A DNA stretch of 64,000 bases from HLUCCA09 sp039822045 (GCA_039822045.1 JBCBMY010000008.1:62001-126000); one strand, 5' to 3'. Numbered from the stretch's first letter, positions 51,325 to 60,058 are shown. Notes: generated by a model from the sequence alone, not told the origin. Numbers and translations are program-made.

Positions 51325-51949
51325 AGCTGTTTGATGAATTTTCTTGCCACAACATGTTGCGGACCGGGGCGAACGAACGCCTATGATGGGGGGTCGGGCC
51401 GAGATTCCGCAGCGCTGAGCGATGCATTTCGGTCGCATAGCCGGCATTGTGGTCCCAGCCGTAGCCGGGGTGCTGTTGCGCAAGCTCCACCATCAGCGCG
51501 TCACGCGCCACCTTGGCCACGATCGAGGCTGCCGCGATTGAGACCGAGCGCGCATCGCCCTTCACAAGGCCCGTGGCCGGGCAGGGCAGGGCCTCGGGCA
51601 GGCGGGAGCCATCGATCAGGGCGTGGCAAGGCGGGGCGCTGAGGGCACCAAGGGCGCGGCGCATGCCCTCCATGGTCGCCTGCAGGATGTTCAGCCGGTC
51701 GATATCCGCGACCGAAATGTGCACGATCGCCACCTCGGCGGAGGCATGGAGCGCGGCGGCGAGGGCCGCACGGCGGCGCGGGGTCAGTGCCTTGCTGTCA
51801 TCAATCCCCTCGGGCACCGACGCCCGGTCGAGGATCACGGCGGCCACCGTCACCGGCCCGGCAAGGGGCCCCCGGCCGACCTCATCGACACCCGCGATGC
51901 GGCGGGCACCGGCGGCGCGAAGGGCGTCTTCGTGGGTCAGATCGGGCAT
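51323..51949 (-). CDS. rnhB: Ribonuclease HII
   Basis: A 208-residue RNase HII that cuts RNA in RNA-DNA hybrids and single ribonucleotides. Active-site acidic residues lie in RIAGVDEVGRGPLAGPVT (Asp-Glu), HALIDGSRLP and the SIAAASIVAKVARDALM plus HPGYGWDHNAGY region. ATG 51949 (MPDLTHEDALRAAGARR) gives the usual size; a longer in-frame start is unlikely. It lies directly upstream of ccrM on the same strand. Confidence 0.94.
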   Translation of the reverse strand: MPDLTHEDALRAAGARRIAGVDEVGRGPLAGPVTVAAVILDRASVPEGIDDSKALTPRRRAALAAALHASAEVAIVHISVADIDRLNILQATMEGMRRALGALSAPPCHALIDGSRLPEALPCPATGLVKGDARSVSIAAASIVAKVARDALMVELAQQHPGYGWDHNAGYATEMHRSALRNLGPTPHHRRSFAPVRNMLWQENSSNS

Positions 51950-51986
51950 GGGCCCAGTGACCGCGTCGCGGCGGCCTGCGCAAGCG

Positions 51987-52015
51987 AAAAGGGGCGGAAG
52001 GAAGCCCTTCCGCCC
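51987..52015 (-). terminator. Intrinsic terminator, minus strand
   Basis: A perfect 10-bp stem (51992-52001 with 52006-52015) with a 4-nt loop; the AAAA at 51987-51990 gives a T-run after the hairpin on the minus strand. It ends the transcript of the Asp-repeat protein gene before rnhB. Confidence 0.8.
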
Positions 52016-52138
52016 AGTTCGGACGTCGCCGATGGGGGTGTCCCGACCAGGCAAGGTTGAGACCGGCTGCGCCCGTTTCGCCCGAACCGCGCCTGCGAAA
52101 GATACACACGCGCAGGGTCGCGGCCCGGGTCGAAGCTC

Positions 52139-52705
52139 CTAGCGGATGCGGACGCCCTCGCTGCGCAGGCACCCCTCGCCCCAGGCCGTGACGTCGGTCC
52201 GGCCGATGTCGACAAGGCGGGCGCACCGGTTGGGCAGGCGCGACAGGTTCACGCCGTTGCGTCGCAGGCACGGCGCGCCATAGGCGTCGCGCAGGCCCCG
52301 GTTCGTCCGGATGGTCCGCCGGCAGGCCGACGGGACGGACACGCGGCGGTCACGCTGATTGTCGAGAAATCCCGGCCCGAGGCCGTGACCGCGGTTCTCG
52401 CGGCGGATCACCTGTCGGTCGACGTAGCGGCGGTCATCGCGGCTCGTGTTCGGGCGGCCGATCACGGTCGGGTAGTCTCTCTGCACGTAACGGCGCTTGT
52501 CATCGTCGTCGTCGTCGTCGTCGTCATCATCATCGTCGTCGCGGTCGGCATTGGCGGCCGAGGCGATCGCAGCGAGCGTGCCGATGGCCAGAAGCGCACC
52601 GAGCGCGCGGCGCGTGTCGTCGTTCACTTGCGCGGCGGCGGGTGCGGCGAGGCTTGCGACCGCGAGTGCGGCGGCGAGGGTGGTGGCGAGCAGGTGCTTC
52701 AGCAT
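52139..52705 (-). CDS. Exported protein with a 14-Asp run, unknown function
   Basis: A 188-residue protein with a signal peptide (MLKHLLATTLAAALAVASLAAPAAAQ), a hydrophobic ALGALLAIGTLAAIASAA segment, then a run of 14 consecutive Asp (about residues 56-69), a basic linker (KRRYVQRDYPTVIG) and a C-terminal domain with five Cys (SACRRTI, APCLRRNG, NRCARLV, EGCLRSEG). The C-terminal part reads like small periplasmic Cys-containing domains of Rhodobacteraceae. The acid run could bind cations. AAAGGAAAG site before ATG 52705. Confidence 0.65.
   Translation of the reverse strand: MLKHLLATTLAAALAVASLAAPAAAQVNDDTRRALGALLAIGTLAAIASAANADRDDDDDDDDDDDDDDKRRYVQRDYPTVIGRPNTSRDDRRYVDRQVIRRENRGHGLGPGFLDNQRDRRVSVPSACRRTIRTNRGLRDAYGAPCLRRNGVNLSRLPNRCARLVDIGRTDVTAWGEGCLRSEGVRIR
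52499..52540 (-). repeat. Trinucleotide tract encoding 14 Asp
   Basis: Fourteen consecutive GAC/GAT codons (GTC/ATC on the + strand), including a run of seven identical codons, inside the exported protein gene. Such tracts can vary in length by slippage, always in frame. Confidence 0.85.
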
Positions 52706-52882
52706 GGTCTTTCCTTTCAGGGCGTGCACAACGTGCGGGCTCGGATGCGAGCCTTGGATGTGCCCTGACGCTTGTCCGGGCCGGCAAAATCGCTCAATAG
52801 CGGCCGCTGGATATCGGATAACCACGGCACGAAGCCCTTGCGGATATTGAATATCCCAGCCGTGTCGCGCAGGTTGGGCACG

Positions 52883-53161
52883 ATGAGACGCGCAGCAATC
52901 ACCCTTGCCCTCCTCCTCGCCGCCGGGCCGCTCTCGGCCCAGTGCTATGCCGATTACAAGGCCAAGCAGGATGGCCCGCTCAAGCTCCATTACGGCGTTG
53001 CGGAGGTCCGGGGAGAATGCGCCCCAAGCCCCGCCGCCCGCGAGATCGCCGGCCGCATCTCGCGCGAGGGATGGGAGCTTTTGAACGTTCTGGGCGTCTT
53101 CGGGCCCGAGGGCCTCGACGAAAGGCGCGAGAGTGCAGGACAGTTCTTCCTCCGCTACTGA
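52883..53161 (+). CDS. Small exported protein of unknown function
   Basis: A 92-residue protein with signal MRRAAITLALLLAAGPLSAQ, then a small domain of about 70 residues: CYADYKAKQDGPLKLHYG, RGECAPSPAAREIAGRISREGWELLNVLGVF, ending in RESAGQFFLRY. The helix followed by GWELL resembles DUF4177-type small domains, but in an exported form. The two Cys (after signal cleavage at positions 2 and near 33) may pair. Its 3' end overlaps the next gene by 29 bp. Confidence 0.65.
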   Translation: MRRAAITLALLLAAGPLSAQCYADYKAKQDGPLKLHYGVAEVRGECAPSPAAREIAGRISREGWELLNVLGVFGPEGLDERRESAGQFFLRY

Positions 53162-53837
53162 GCTGCGCCGCCCGTCGGTTCGGCTTGTGGGGCTGGGCAT
53201 TGCGGCGGTGGTGGGGATCCTCGCCCTGGCCGCAGCGCTCTTGTTTCTCAACCTGCCCGATGCCGATGCCTTCAACAGCAAGGTCGAACGCATCTTCGTC
53301 GAGAACGACGATCTGACGAGCGCGGCCGAGATCAAGCTGCTGGAGATCCTGGCGGCCTCGGGCACCGCATTCTCGGATGTGCTGCAGAGCTACCGCGTAA
53401 TCATCTTCATCCTGATGGTCTTTGGCACGGCTCTGCTCGTTGCCTCGCTGGTGTTCCTCGTGATGATCGTCGCGCTGAACCGGCGCATGGCCGAGATCGA
53501 GCGCTCGGGCCTCACGGTGTCGAGCCTGATCATCAACCGCGAGGCGCGGCTCGTCAGCCTCAATGCGATGGAGTTCAAGCTGACCGAGGCCGCCATCGAG
53601 ACGCTCGCCGTCCTGGCCGAGGCGCGGATGGACGAAGACGTCCTGTCGGGTGCCGAAATCGAAGGGATGATCCAGGGAAAGGCCTCGGCCGAGTGCGACG
53701 AGGCCGCCGGGGCCACCCGGATCAAGCGTCTGCGCGACTCGCTCGGCAACCAGATGGTCAGCGAGCTTTTGGTCCGCAATATCGCCCGCAAGGGCTATGT
53801 CCTCGCCGTCGATCGCAACGTCATCCGGATGGAGTGA
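53133..53837 (+). CDS. Membrane-anchored protein with OmpR-type winged-helix domain
   Basis: A 234-residue protein. Two hydrophobic spans (about 18-40 and 89-113) flank a 48-residue external segment; the cytoplasmic C-terminus (about 113-234) has the OmpR/ToxR-like wHTH pattern: KLTEAAIETLAVLAEARMDEDVLSGAEIEG, TRIKRLRDSLGNQ and RNIARKGYVLAVDR. Whether it binds DNA is unproven. GTG 53133 overlaps the preceding gene. It lies 140 bp before an ABC importer operon on the same strand and is a candidate local regulator. Confidence 0.65.
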   Translation: MQDSSSSATELRRPSVRLVGLGIAAVVGILALAAALLFLNLPDADAFNSKVERIFVENDDLTSAAEIKLLEILAASGTAFSDVLQSYRVIIFILMVFGTALLVASLVFLVMIVALNRRMAEIERSGLTVSSLIINREARLVSLNAMEFKLTEAAIETLAVLAEARMDEDVLSGAEIEGMIQGKASAECDEAAGATRIKRLRDSLGNQMVSELLVRNIARKGYVLAVDRNVIRME

Positions 53838-53977
53838 CCGGGGCGACGCGCGCCCAGAGCGCCGCCGCCAGCGGACGCTGGGTCATCAAAACGTCAAGCA
53901 GGACGGGTAAGCGAGATGGGTGGCGAAGCGCGCCACCGACGCAATCCACCGATCCCGAACCTTCTTGGAGTACGACG

Positions 53978-55333
53978 ATGACGCATCCGATCTGCTTCAA
54001 TGCCGCCTTTGCCGGTGTTGTGGCCACGACCCTCGCTCTGCCCGTGGCGGCCCAGGAATACAACATCTCGGTCTGGGCCGGCGGCTCGAACCCGGCCGAC
54101 AGTTATCGCTGGGAGGCCATCGAACTGGCCGCTGACCTCTACGAACGTGAGGCGGCGATCCGGGGTCAGGAGGTCGAGATCAACGTCGACTACAAGTTCG
54201 AGTTCGGAGGGTGGGGCGAGTTCAAGCAGGCCGTGACGCTGGCCGCTGAAGCAGGCGACGCGCCCGAGATCGTGGTGACGAGCCATCTCGACATCGCGCC
54301 CTGGAGCCAGGCCGGCTATATCGTGCCCGCCGAGGACTATCTCGACCTCGACGCCTGGCCGCTCAGCGACGTCTATCCCAACCTGATGGAGATCGCGGCG
54401 TTTGGGGGTGTGCAGTGGGGCATCCCGCAGGACGCCGAAAGCCGCCCGTTCTTCTTCTGGAAAGACCATCTGCGCGAGATCGGCTATTCCGACGATGAGA
54501 TCGACGCCCTGCCCGCGCGTGTCGAAGCGGGCGACTACACGCTCGCCAACGTATTGGAAGACGCCAAAAAGGCGGTCGATGCCGGTCTGGTCGAAGAGGG
54601 TTATGGCTTTTACCCCCGCGTGTCGAACGGCCCCGACTATGCCCAGTTCTATCAGTCGTTCGGCGGTGACTTGTTCGACGCCGACAGCGGCAAGCTGGTG
54701 CTCGACAAGGCCGCGATGACCGAGTTCTACCAGTTCTTCGTCGACGCGGTCGCGGCCGGGGTGACCAAGCGCAACCATATCGGCACCGAGTGGGATCAGT
54801 GGTATTCCGAGGTTGCCAGCGGCAAGGCCGCGCTCTGGCACGGCGGCACCTGGCACTATGCCCGCTATACCGGGGCCGAAGGGCTGACTGACTTTTTCGA
54901 CAGCATTGCCTTCACGCTCATCCCCGGCGACGGGGACGATGGCCGCGCCAATACGATCACCCATCCGCTGGTATATCTCGTGACCGCGCAGGACAACGAC
55001 GATGTGCAGAACGTGGCGGCGCAGCTTGTGGCCATCGCCACTGAGCCCCGCTTCAACACGCTTCACGCAATCAAATCGGCGCACCTCGCCGTGGCGCAGT
55101 CGCAGTCCGACGTCGAGCTTTACGCCAATGATCGCTGGGCCGACGAAGCCACGCGCGTTCTGCTGCCCCACGCCAACTCGCAGCCGAACCATCCGGAATA
55201 CGGCGTCTATTCCGAGGCAATGTGGAAAGGTCTCGAAGCCGCATGGACCGGCACCGCGTCGCCTGAGGATGCCGTGGCCGAGCTTGAGGCCGAACTGACC
55301 TCCGTTCTCGGCGATGAGCTGATCATTCGCTGA
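53978..55333 (+). CDS. ABC importer substrate-binding protein, family 1
   Basis: A 451-residue periplasmic sugar-type binding protein with a signal peptide (residues 1-25, ending PVAAQ). Cluster 1/family 1 features: the N-terminal YNISVWAGGSNPADSYRWE, APEIVVTSHLDIAPWSQAGYIVPAEDYLDL, a hinge near WGIPQDAESRPFFFWKDHL, and KAALWHGGTWHYARY. GGAG precedes ATG. It heads the operon with two permeases, an ATPase and a glycerophosphodiesterase, so the ligand may be a glycerophosphodiester or glycerol phosphate rather than a plain sugar. Confidence 0.88.
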   Translation: MTHPICFNAAFAGVVATTLALPVAAQEYNISVWAGGSNPADSYRWEAIELAADLYEREAAIRGQEVEINVDYKFEFGGWGEFKQAVTLAAEAGDAPEIVVTSHLDIAPWSQAGYIVPAEDYLDLDAWPLSDVYPNLMEIAAFGGVQWGIPQDAESRPFFFWKDHLREIGYSDDEIDALPARVEAGDYTLANVLEDAKKAVDAGLVEEGYGFYPRVSNGPDYAQFYQSFGGDLFDADSGKLVLDKAAMTEFYQFFVDAVAAGVTKRNHIGTEWDQWYSEVASGKAALWHGGTWHYARYTGAEGLTDFFDSIAFTLIPGDGDDGRANTITHPLVYLVTAQDNDDVQNVAAQLVAIATEPRFNTLHAIKSAHLAVAQSQSDVELYANDRWADEATRVLLPHANSQPNHPEYGVYSEAMWKGLEAAWTGTASPEDAVAELEAELTSVLGDELIIR

Positions 55334-55340
55334 TGTCTTT

Positions 55341-55368
55341 GCGGGCGCTCTGCGCGTAGGGCGCCCGC
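55341..55368 (+). other. Intercistronic hairpin after binding-protein gene
   Basis: GCGGGCGC with GCGCCCGC (8-bp perfect stem, 12-nt loop) lies in the 56-bp gap between the binding-protein and first permease genes. Such hairpins commonly stabilise the upstream mRNA so that the binding protein is made in excess. Confidence 0.6.
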
Positions 55369-55389
55369 TCATCCGGAGGCCTTGGCCCC

Positions 55390-56691
55390 ATGCGCGGCAC
55401 CTGGCTTGCCTTTCTCTTCATGCTCCCGGCGCTTCTGGTGGCGGTGCTCTTTTACCTCGTGCCGGTCGTCATGACGGGCGTCTTCGCCTTCACCAACATG
55501 TCGACCTCGACGGGGATCCGCGGCGGCGAGTACATGCTGACGCTCGACAGCCTGCGCGACCTGCGGGCAGACGGCTTTCCCGAGGACACGCTCGCGACTT
55601 TGGAGAGTGCCGGCTTTCTGGTCGACGAGGCGGGCCTCGCCCGCCTAGCCGACGCCTTTGGCGAGGATCTGGCCCAAGAGGTCGGCGTGGCGCTGGGCGG
55701 CAACAGCTATGACAGCCGCCGCGATCTGGAGCGCGATCTGCGTGATCTGAGGGCCGACGAGATCCGCGTGACGCGGGATCGCAAGCTCGCCGCCGATGCG
55801 TTCGAGACCTCTATCCTGAACAACCGCTATCCGACCGAAGACGCGTTTCGCGCCGCGCTCGATGGGACGGGCCTTGACCCGTCAACGCACGACACCCTGG
55901 TGGCCGAGGCCTATACCGGCTGGACCTGGACGACCCGAAACTTCGAGCTTCTCTTCACGCTTCCCTCGACCTGGCGCTATGCGCTCAACACCGTCTTCTA
56001 CGTCGCGACCACGCTTGTGCTGTTCAATGTCGGGATGGGATTGTTCGTGGCGATCTCGACCTTCTACCTGCCCGAGCGTCTGTCGGCGATGTTCCGCACG
56101 ATCTGGTTTCTGCCCCGCATCCTGCCCCCCGTCCTCTATGTGCTGATGTGGAAGTGGCTGTTGTGGGACAACGGGTTCATCGCGTCCGCGCTTGAGCCCC
56201 TCGGCGTCGAGCCGCGCAACTGGATGATGTCGTCGGAGGTGCATGCCTGGACCGCCGTGATCCTGATCAACGGGGTCGTTGGCGCGTCGTTCGGGATGAT
56301 CATCTTTGCCTCGGCGATGAAGGCGATCCCGCAGACGATGCTCTATGCCTCCGAGGTCGACGGGGCGAGCCGGTGGCAGCAGGTGCGCTTCATCGTCCTG
56401 CCGCAGCTTCGCTGGCCGATCCTGTTTGTCACGACCTATCAGACGCTGTCGCTCCTGGCCTCGTTCGAATACATCCTGCTCTCGACCGATGGAGGCCCAG
56501 GTTCGACCACCGAGGTCTGGGCCCTGGCCGCCTTCCGCACGGCACTCAACAATTACGGCGGCAACCTGCAATACGGGCTGGGGGCGACCTTCGCGCTCGT
56601 GCTCGTGGTGATTGGAACGGTCGTGTCGCTTGCGTATCTGCGGTTCTTCAACTTCGCCGATCTGGTGGCAAAGCCGAGGATCGAGCGATGA
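55390..56691 (+). CDS. ABC importer permease 1 (MalF-like, with large external insert)
   Basis: A 433-residue permease. The first span is residues 7-29; then comes an unusual ~125-residue hydrophilic segment (about 48-178, with LRDLRADGFPEDTLATLESAGF and a second LRDLRADE), followed by five further spans. The EAA loop that contacts the ATPase is YASEVDGASRWQQVRFIVLPQLRWP. Partner of the next gene, with which it overlaps by ATGA. GGAGG lies 11 nt before ATG. Confidence 0.87.
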   Translation: MRGTWLAFLFMLPALLVAVLFYLVPVVMTGVFAFTNMSTSTGIRGGEYMLTLDSLRDLRADGFPEDTLATLESAGFLVDEAGLARLADAFGEDLAQEVGVALGGNSYDSRRDLERDLRDLRADEIRVTRDRKLAADAFETSILNNRYPTEDAFRAALDGTGLDPSTHDTLVAEAYTGWTWTTRNFELLFTLPSTWRYALNTVFYVATTLVLFNVGMGLFVAISTFYLPERLSAMFRTIWFLPRILPPVLYVLMWKWLLWDNGFIASALEPLGVEPRNWMMSSEVHAWTAVILINGVVGASFGMIIFASAMKAIPQTMLYASEVDGASRWQQVRFIVLPQLRWPILFVTTYQTLSLLASFEYILLSTDGGPGSTTEVWALAAFRTALNNYGGNLQYGLGATFALVLVVIGTVVSLAYLRFFNFADLVAKPRIER

Positions 56692-57563
56692 CCGATGTGC
56701 TCGATCGCCCCTCCCGCGCTGTGCTGCGGCGCCCTGTCCTGCGGCTTGGCCCGAATTGGCCTATTGTGACGATCCTGGTGCTGATCTCGGCGCCGCTGGT
56801 CCTGATGTATGTCTACCTGGTGGTCGACAGCTTCACGACCTCGCCTGCCGGAGCCATCCTGCCCGACGGCGTCACGCTGCAGCATTGGCGGTTCCTCACA
56901 GGGCCCCTCTCCCCCAACCAACCGACGATCTGGACGCTGACCTTCAACACCTTCGTCTTTGCCTCGGTCACGGCGCTTGTAGTGTCGGCCATCTCGCTGA
57001 CCGCGGCCTATGCTCTGTCGCGGCTCGACATGCCGGCGCGGCGCATGTTTCTCGGCGGTTTGATCGTGCTCCACGCCTTCCCGACTGTGACCCTGATCGT
57101 CGCCGTCTTTCTGATCCTGCAATATTTCGGGCTCTACGACACGCTCTGGGGCGTAATCCTCGTCAAGTGCGCATTCGAGCTGCCCTTCGGCGTTTGGATC
57201 ATGAAGGGCTTCTACGACACTGTTCCTTGGGAAATCGAAATGGCCGGCATGGCCGATGGCGCATCCCGCGCGCGGGTCTGGTGGGAGCTGGTGCTGCCCC
57301 AGGTCAATCCGGGCCTTGCGGCGATCCTGATCTTCTCGTTCCTGTCGGCCTGGTCGGAGTTTGTCCTGCCGCTGGTGCTCGCGCCCGGCAACGCGCCGCA
57401 ACTCCTCTCGACCTATCTCGCAAGCCTGGTGTCCGACGTGACCCGCGCCGATTTCGGCCTCTACAAGGCGGTGGGGCTGTTCTACGCGCTGCCGGTCATC
57501 GTGGTCTACCTCGTCTTCCACAAGCGGCTGCTGAACATCTACAGTGGAGGGACCAAGGGATGA
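56688..57563 (+). CDS. ABC importer permease 2 (MalG-like)
   Basis: A 291-residue six-span permease with EAA loop EMAGMADGASRARVWWELVLPQVNPG. The N-terminal cytoplasmic tail (1-25) is basic. It overlaps permease 1 (ATGA at 56688-56691) and the ATPase gene (ATGA at 57560-57563), indicating one translationally coupled operon. Confidence 0.9.
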   Translation: MTDVLDRPSRAVLRRPVLRLGPNWPIVTILVLISAPLVLMYVYLVVDSFTTSPAGAILPDGVTLQHWRFLTGPLSPNQPTIWTLTFNTFVFASVTALVVSAISLTAAYALSRLDMPARRMFLGGLIVLHAFPTVTLIVAVFLILQYFGLYDTLWGVILVKCAFELPFGVWIMKGFYDTVPWEIEMAGMADGASRARVWWELVLPQVNPGLAAILIFSFLSAWSEFVLPLVLAPGNAPQLLSTYLASLVSDVTRADFGLYKAVGLFYALPVIVVYLVFHKRLLNIYSGGTKG

Positions 57564-58603
57564 GGCTCTCGCTTCAAAGGTTCACCAAGCGGTTCGGCGA
57601 GACCGTTGTTGTCGACGGGCTCGACCTTGAGGTGGCCGATGGCGAGATGCTGGCGCTGCTTGGTCCTTCGGGATGCGGCAAATCCACGACGCTCTTTGCC
57701 ATTTGCGGCATTCACCGCGTCGATGGCGGGCGCATCCTCTTTGGCGACCGCGACGTCACGGACTTGCCCGCGCAGGAGCGCAAGGTCGGCATCGTCTTCC
57801 AGAACTACGCGCTCTACCCCCATATGACCGTGGCGCAGAACATCGCCTTCCCGCTTCGCGTGGCGCAGATGCCCCGCGCCCAGATGGAGCGGAAGGTCGA
57901 AGACATCGCGCGCCTGGTGCATATTGGCGAGCTGCTGGAGCGGCGCCCGGCGCACTTGTCGGGGGGCCAGCAGCAGCGCGTGGCGCTGGCGCGTGCTCTC
58001 GTCCGCGAGCCCGACATCCTTCTTCTCGACGAGCCGCTTGCCAACCTCGACGCCAAGCTGCGGATGGAGATGCGGGCCGAGATCCGCCGCGTTCAATCCG
58101 AAACCGGCACCACCGCCATCCTGGTGACCCATGATCAGGTCGAGGCGATGTCGATGTGCGACCGCATCGCCCTGATGAATGGCGGCCGGATCGTGCAACT
58201 CGACGCGCCCGCAGCAATGTATGAACGGCCCGTCGACCTGTTCGTGGCGGGCTTTCTCGGCAACCCGCCGATCTCGTTTGTGAAGGGCGCGCCGAATGGC
58301 GGAGGCGTGCAGCTCGACAACGGGCAGATGATCGGCGCGGCGCGGCTCGCGCAGGCCGGGCCGGTGACGCTCGGCATCCGGCCAGAGCATTTCGGGCCGC
58401 AGTTCGGGCGCGGCCTATCGGGCGAAGTGACGATGCGCGAAACCCACGGCCGCGAAGACCTCGTCGCCGTGCGCCTTCAGGGCGGTGGCCAGCTGCGTGC
58501 AATCCTTCCCGCGGGCAATGGCGTCAAGCCCGGCGACGCGGTGGATTGGGGCGTCGCGGCCGACCGCATTCTGGCCTTCGCGGCGGATGGGAGGCGGCTG
58601 TGA
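57560..58603 (+). CDS. ABC importer ATPase (MalK/UgpC-like)
   Basis: A 347-residue nucleotide-binding subunit: Walker A GPSGCGKSTT (about 35-44), Q-loop FQNYALYPHM, signature LSGGQQQRVALARAL, Walker B ILLLDEPLANLD, switch His in LVTHDQVEAM, and a C-terminal TOBE/MalK-type regulatory domain (about 240-347; GIRPEHFGP). It powers import by the two preceding permeases. The end overlaps the phosphodiesterase start (GTGA). Confidence 0.93.
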   Translation: MRLSLQRFTKRFGETVVVDGLDLEVADGEMLALLGPSGCGKSTTLFAICGIHRVDGGRILFGDRDVTDLPAQERKVGIVFQNYALYPHMTVAQNIAFPLRVAQMPRAQMERKVEDIARLVHIGELLERRPAHLSGGQQQRVALARALVREPDILLLDEPLANLDAKLRMEMRAEIRRVQSETGTTAILVTHDQVEAMSMCDRIALMNGGRIVQLDAPAAMYERPVDLFVAGFLGNPPISFVKGAPNGGGVQLDNGQMIGAARLAQAGPVTLGIRPEHFGPQFGRGLSGEVTMRETHGREDLVAVRLQGGGQLRAILPAGNGVKPGDAVDWGVAADRILAFAADGRRL

Positions 58604-60033
58604 AGGACTGGCTGAAGCCGCCAAAGCCTTATGCCATCGCCCATCGCGGGGCCTCGGCCTATGCGCCGGGCAACACCCTGCGCGCGTTTGATCTTGCCGC
58701 CGATCTTGGCGCGGACTTCTTCGAAGTCGACGTGCGCCTGACGGCCGACGATATCCTTGTGGCGCACCACGATGCCGAAACGGCGGCCGGAACGCCCGTG
58801 GCCCGCACCTCGTTCGATGAGCTGCGGACAGAGACGGCCGCCGCCCGCTGCCGCGTTCCGGCGCTTGATGAGGTGTTCGTCCTCGCCGTCCGCCGCGGGA
58901 TCGGCATCTATGCCGACATCAAGGATGCCCGCGCCGCCGTGCCGACTGCGCGCAAGCTGGCAGAACACGGGATCGAGCGAGGCGTGATCGGCGCCTTCGA
59001 TCCCGACACGGTCCGCCGGCTCGAGGCCATCGGCTCGCCCTATCCGCGCGCAGTTCTGGTACCGCTCGGCGCCGAGCCCTTCGCCTATGCCGAGGGGGCC
59101 GAGATTGTCCATCTGTGCTGGGAGCGGATGGACCGGCCGCAGGACGCGGTGACGCCCGAGCTTCTGGCCGAGGCAGAAGCGCGCGAACAAGCCGTCGCCA
59201 TTTGGCACGAGGAAGACCCCTCGCGTATGGCAGCGCTGCGCGAGATGCCTGTCTTTGGCATTTGCTCGGACATGCCGGAACTCGTGCATCCGTTTCGCGC
59301 CCCGCCCGATTGGCGCGTGCGCACCGTCGCCCACAGGGGCGCGAACACGGTCGCGCCCGAAAATACGCTTCCCGCGGCGCGCTGCGCCTTTGCCGCCGGG
59401 TTCGATGTGGTGGAACTCGATCTCCAGCAATCCTCCGATGGCACGCTCCTGGTGATCCACGACGGCACGCTGGACCGCACGACCGACGGCACGGGCCCGG
59501 TGCGTGCACAACGGTGGCAAGCGCTGGCCGAGCGGGACGCGGGCAGCTGGTTCGCACCGCATTTCCGCGGTACGCCTCTGCCCCGCCTTGCCGATATGCT
59601 GCACCTCGCCAAGTCGTGGGGGCGCGGAATCTACATCGAGGTCAAGGAGGCCGAGCCCGAGAGTGTGCTCGCCACCGTGCGGGATGCCGAGATGCTCGAG
59701 GATGTGTTCTTCTGGGATCACCGGCCCGAGCGCCTGTCGAAGCTTCGCGCGCTCGAGCCCGCAGCGCGCGTCATGTCGCGCCGGCAGGATTTCGACACGC
59801 TCGAGGAGACGATGGAGGCCTATGGCGGCCCGTCCCTCATCGAATACATGCCCGAAGACGATTGGGGCGATTTCGAGCGGGTCCGCAAAGCCGGAATCCC
59901 GATCATGGTCTGCTATATGGGCCGGAAGGCGGACGTGATGGATCGCGTCATCGCGGCCCGGCCCGACATTGTGAATATCGATGACCTGTTTCTGTTCCGC
60001 GAGAGGCTGCGCGCAGCCGGCCTTGGCGCGTGA
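58600..60033 (+). CDS. Double-domain glycerophosphodiester phosphodiesterase
   Basis: A 477-residue protein with two GDPD TIM-barrel domains. Domain 2 (about 245-477) is complete: HRGANTVAPENTLPAA, ELDLQQSSDG, IHDGTLDRTTDGTG and IYIEVKEAE. Domain 1 (about 10-235) begins HRGASAYAPGNTLRAF, with Gly where the metal-binding Glu of PENT should be, and reads AHHDAETAAGT instead of HDxxLxRTT. It is thus probably non-catalytic. GTG 58600 follows GGGAGG and overlaps the ATPase gene. It likely releases glycerol 3-phosphate from an imported glycerophosphodiester; no signal peptide is seen, so it acts in the cytosol. Confidence 0.88.
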   Translation: MKDWLKPPKPYAIAHRGASAYAPGNTLRAFDLAADLGADFFEVDVRLTADDILVAHHDAETAAGTPVARTSFDELRTETAAARCRVPALDEVFVLAVRRGIGIYADIKDARAAVPTARKLAEHGIERGVIGAFDPDTVRRLEAIGSPYPRAVLVPLGAEPFAYAEGAEIVHLCWERMDRPQDAVTPELLAEAEAREQAVAIWHEEDPSRMAALREMPVFGICSDMPELVHPFRAPPDWRVRTVAHRGANTVAPENTLPAARCAFAAGFDVVELDLQQSSDGTLLVIHDGTLDRTTDGTGPVRAQRWQALAERDAGSWFAPHFRGTPLPRLADMLHLAKSWGRGIYIEVKEAEPESVLATVRDAEMLEDVFFWDHRPERLSKLRALEPAARVMSRRQDFDTLEETMEAYGGPSLIEYMPEDDWGDFERVRKAGIPIMVCYMGRKADVMDRVIAARPDIVNIDDLFLFRERLRAAGLGA

Positions 60034-60058
60034 GTGAGGTCCGCTGACACGCGCCGAG

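Noticed and set aside
52499..52540. CRISPR-like or mobile repeat
   Set aside because: A simple trinucleotide tract within a coding frame, without spacers or terminal repeats.
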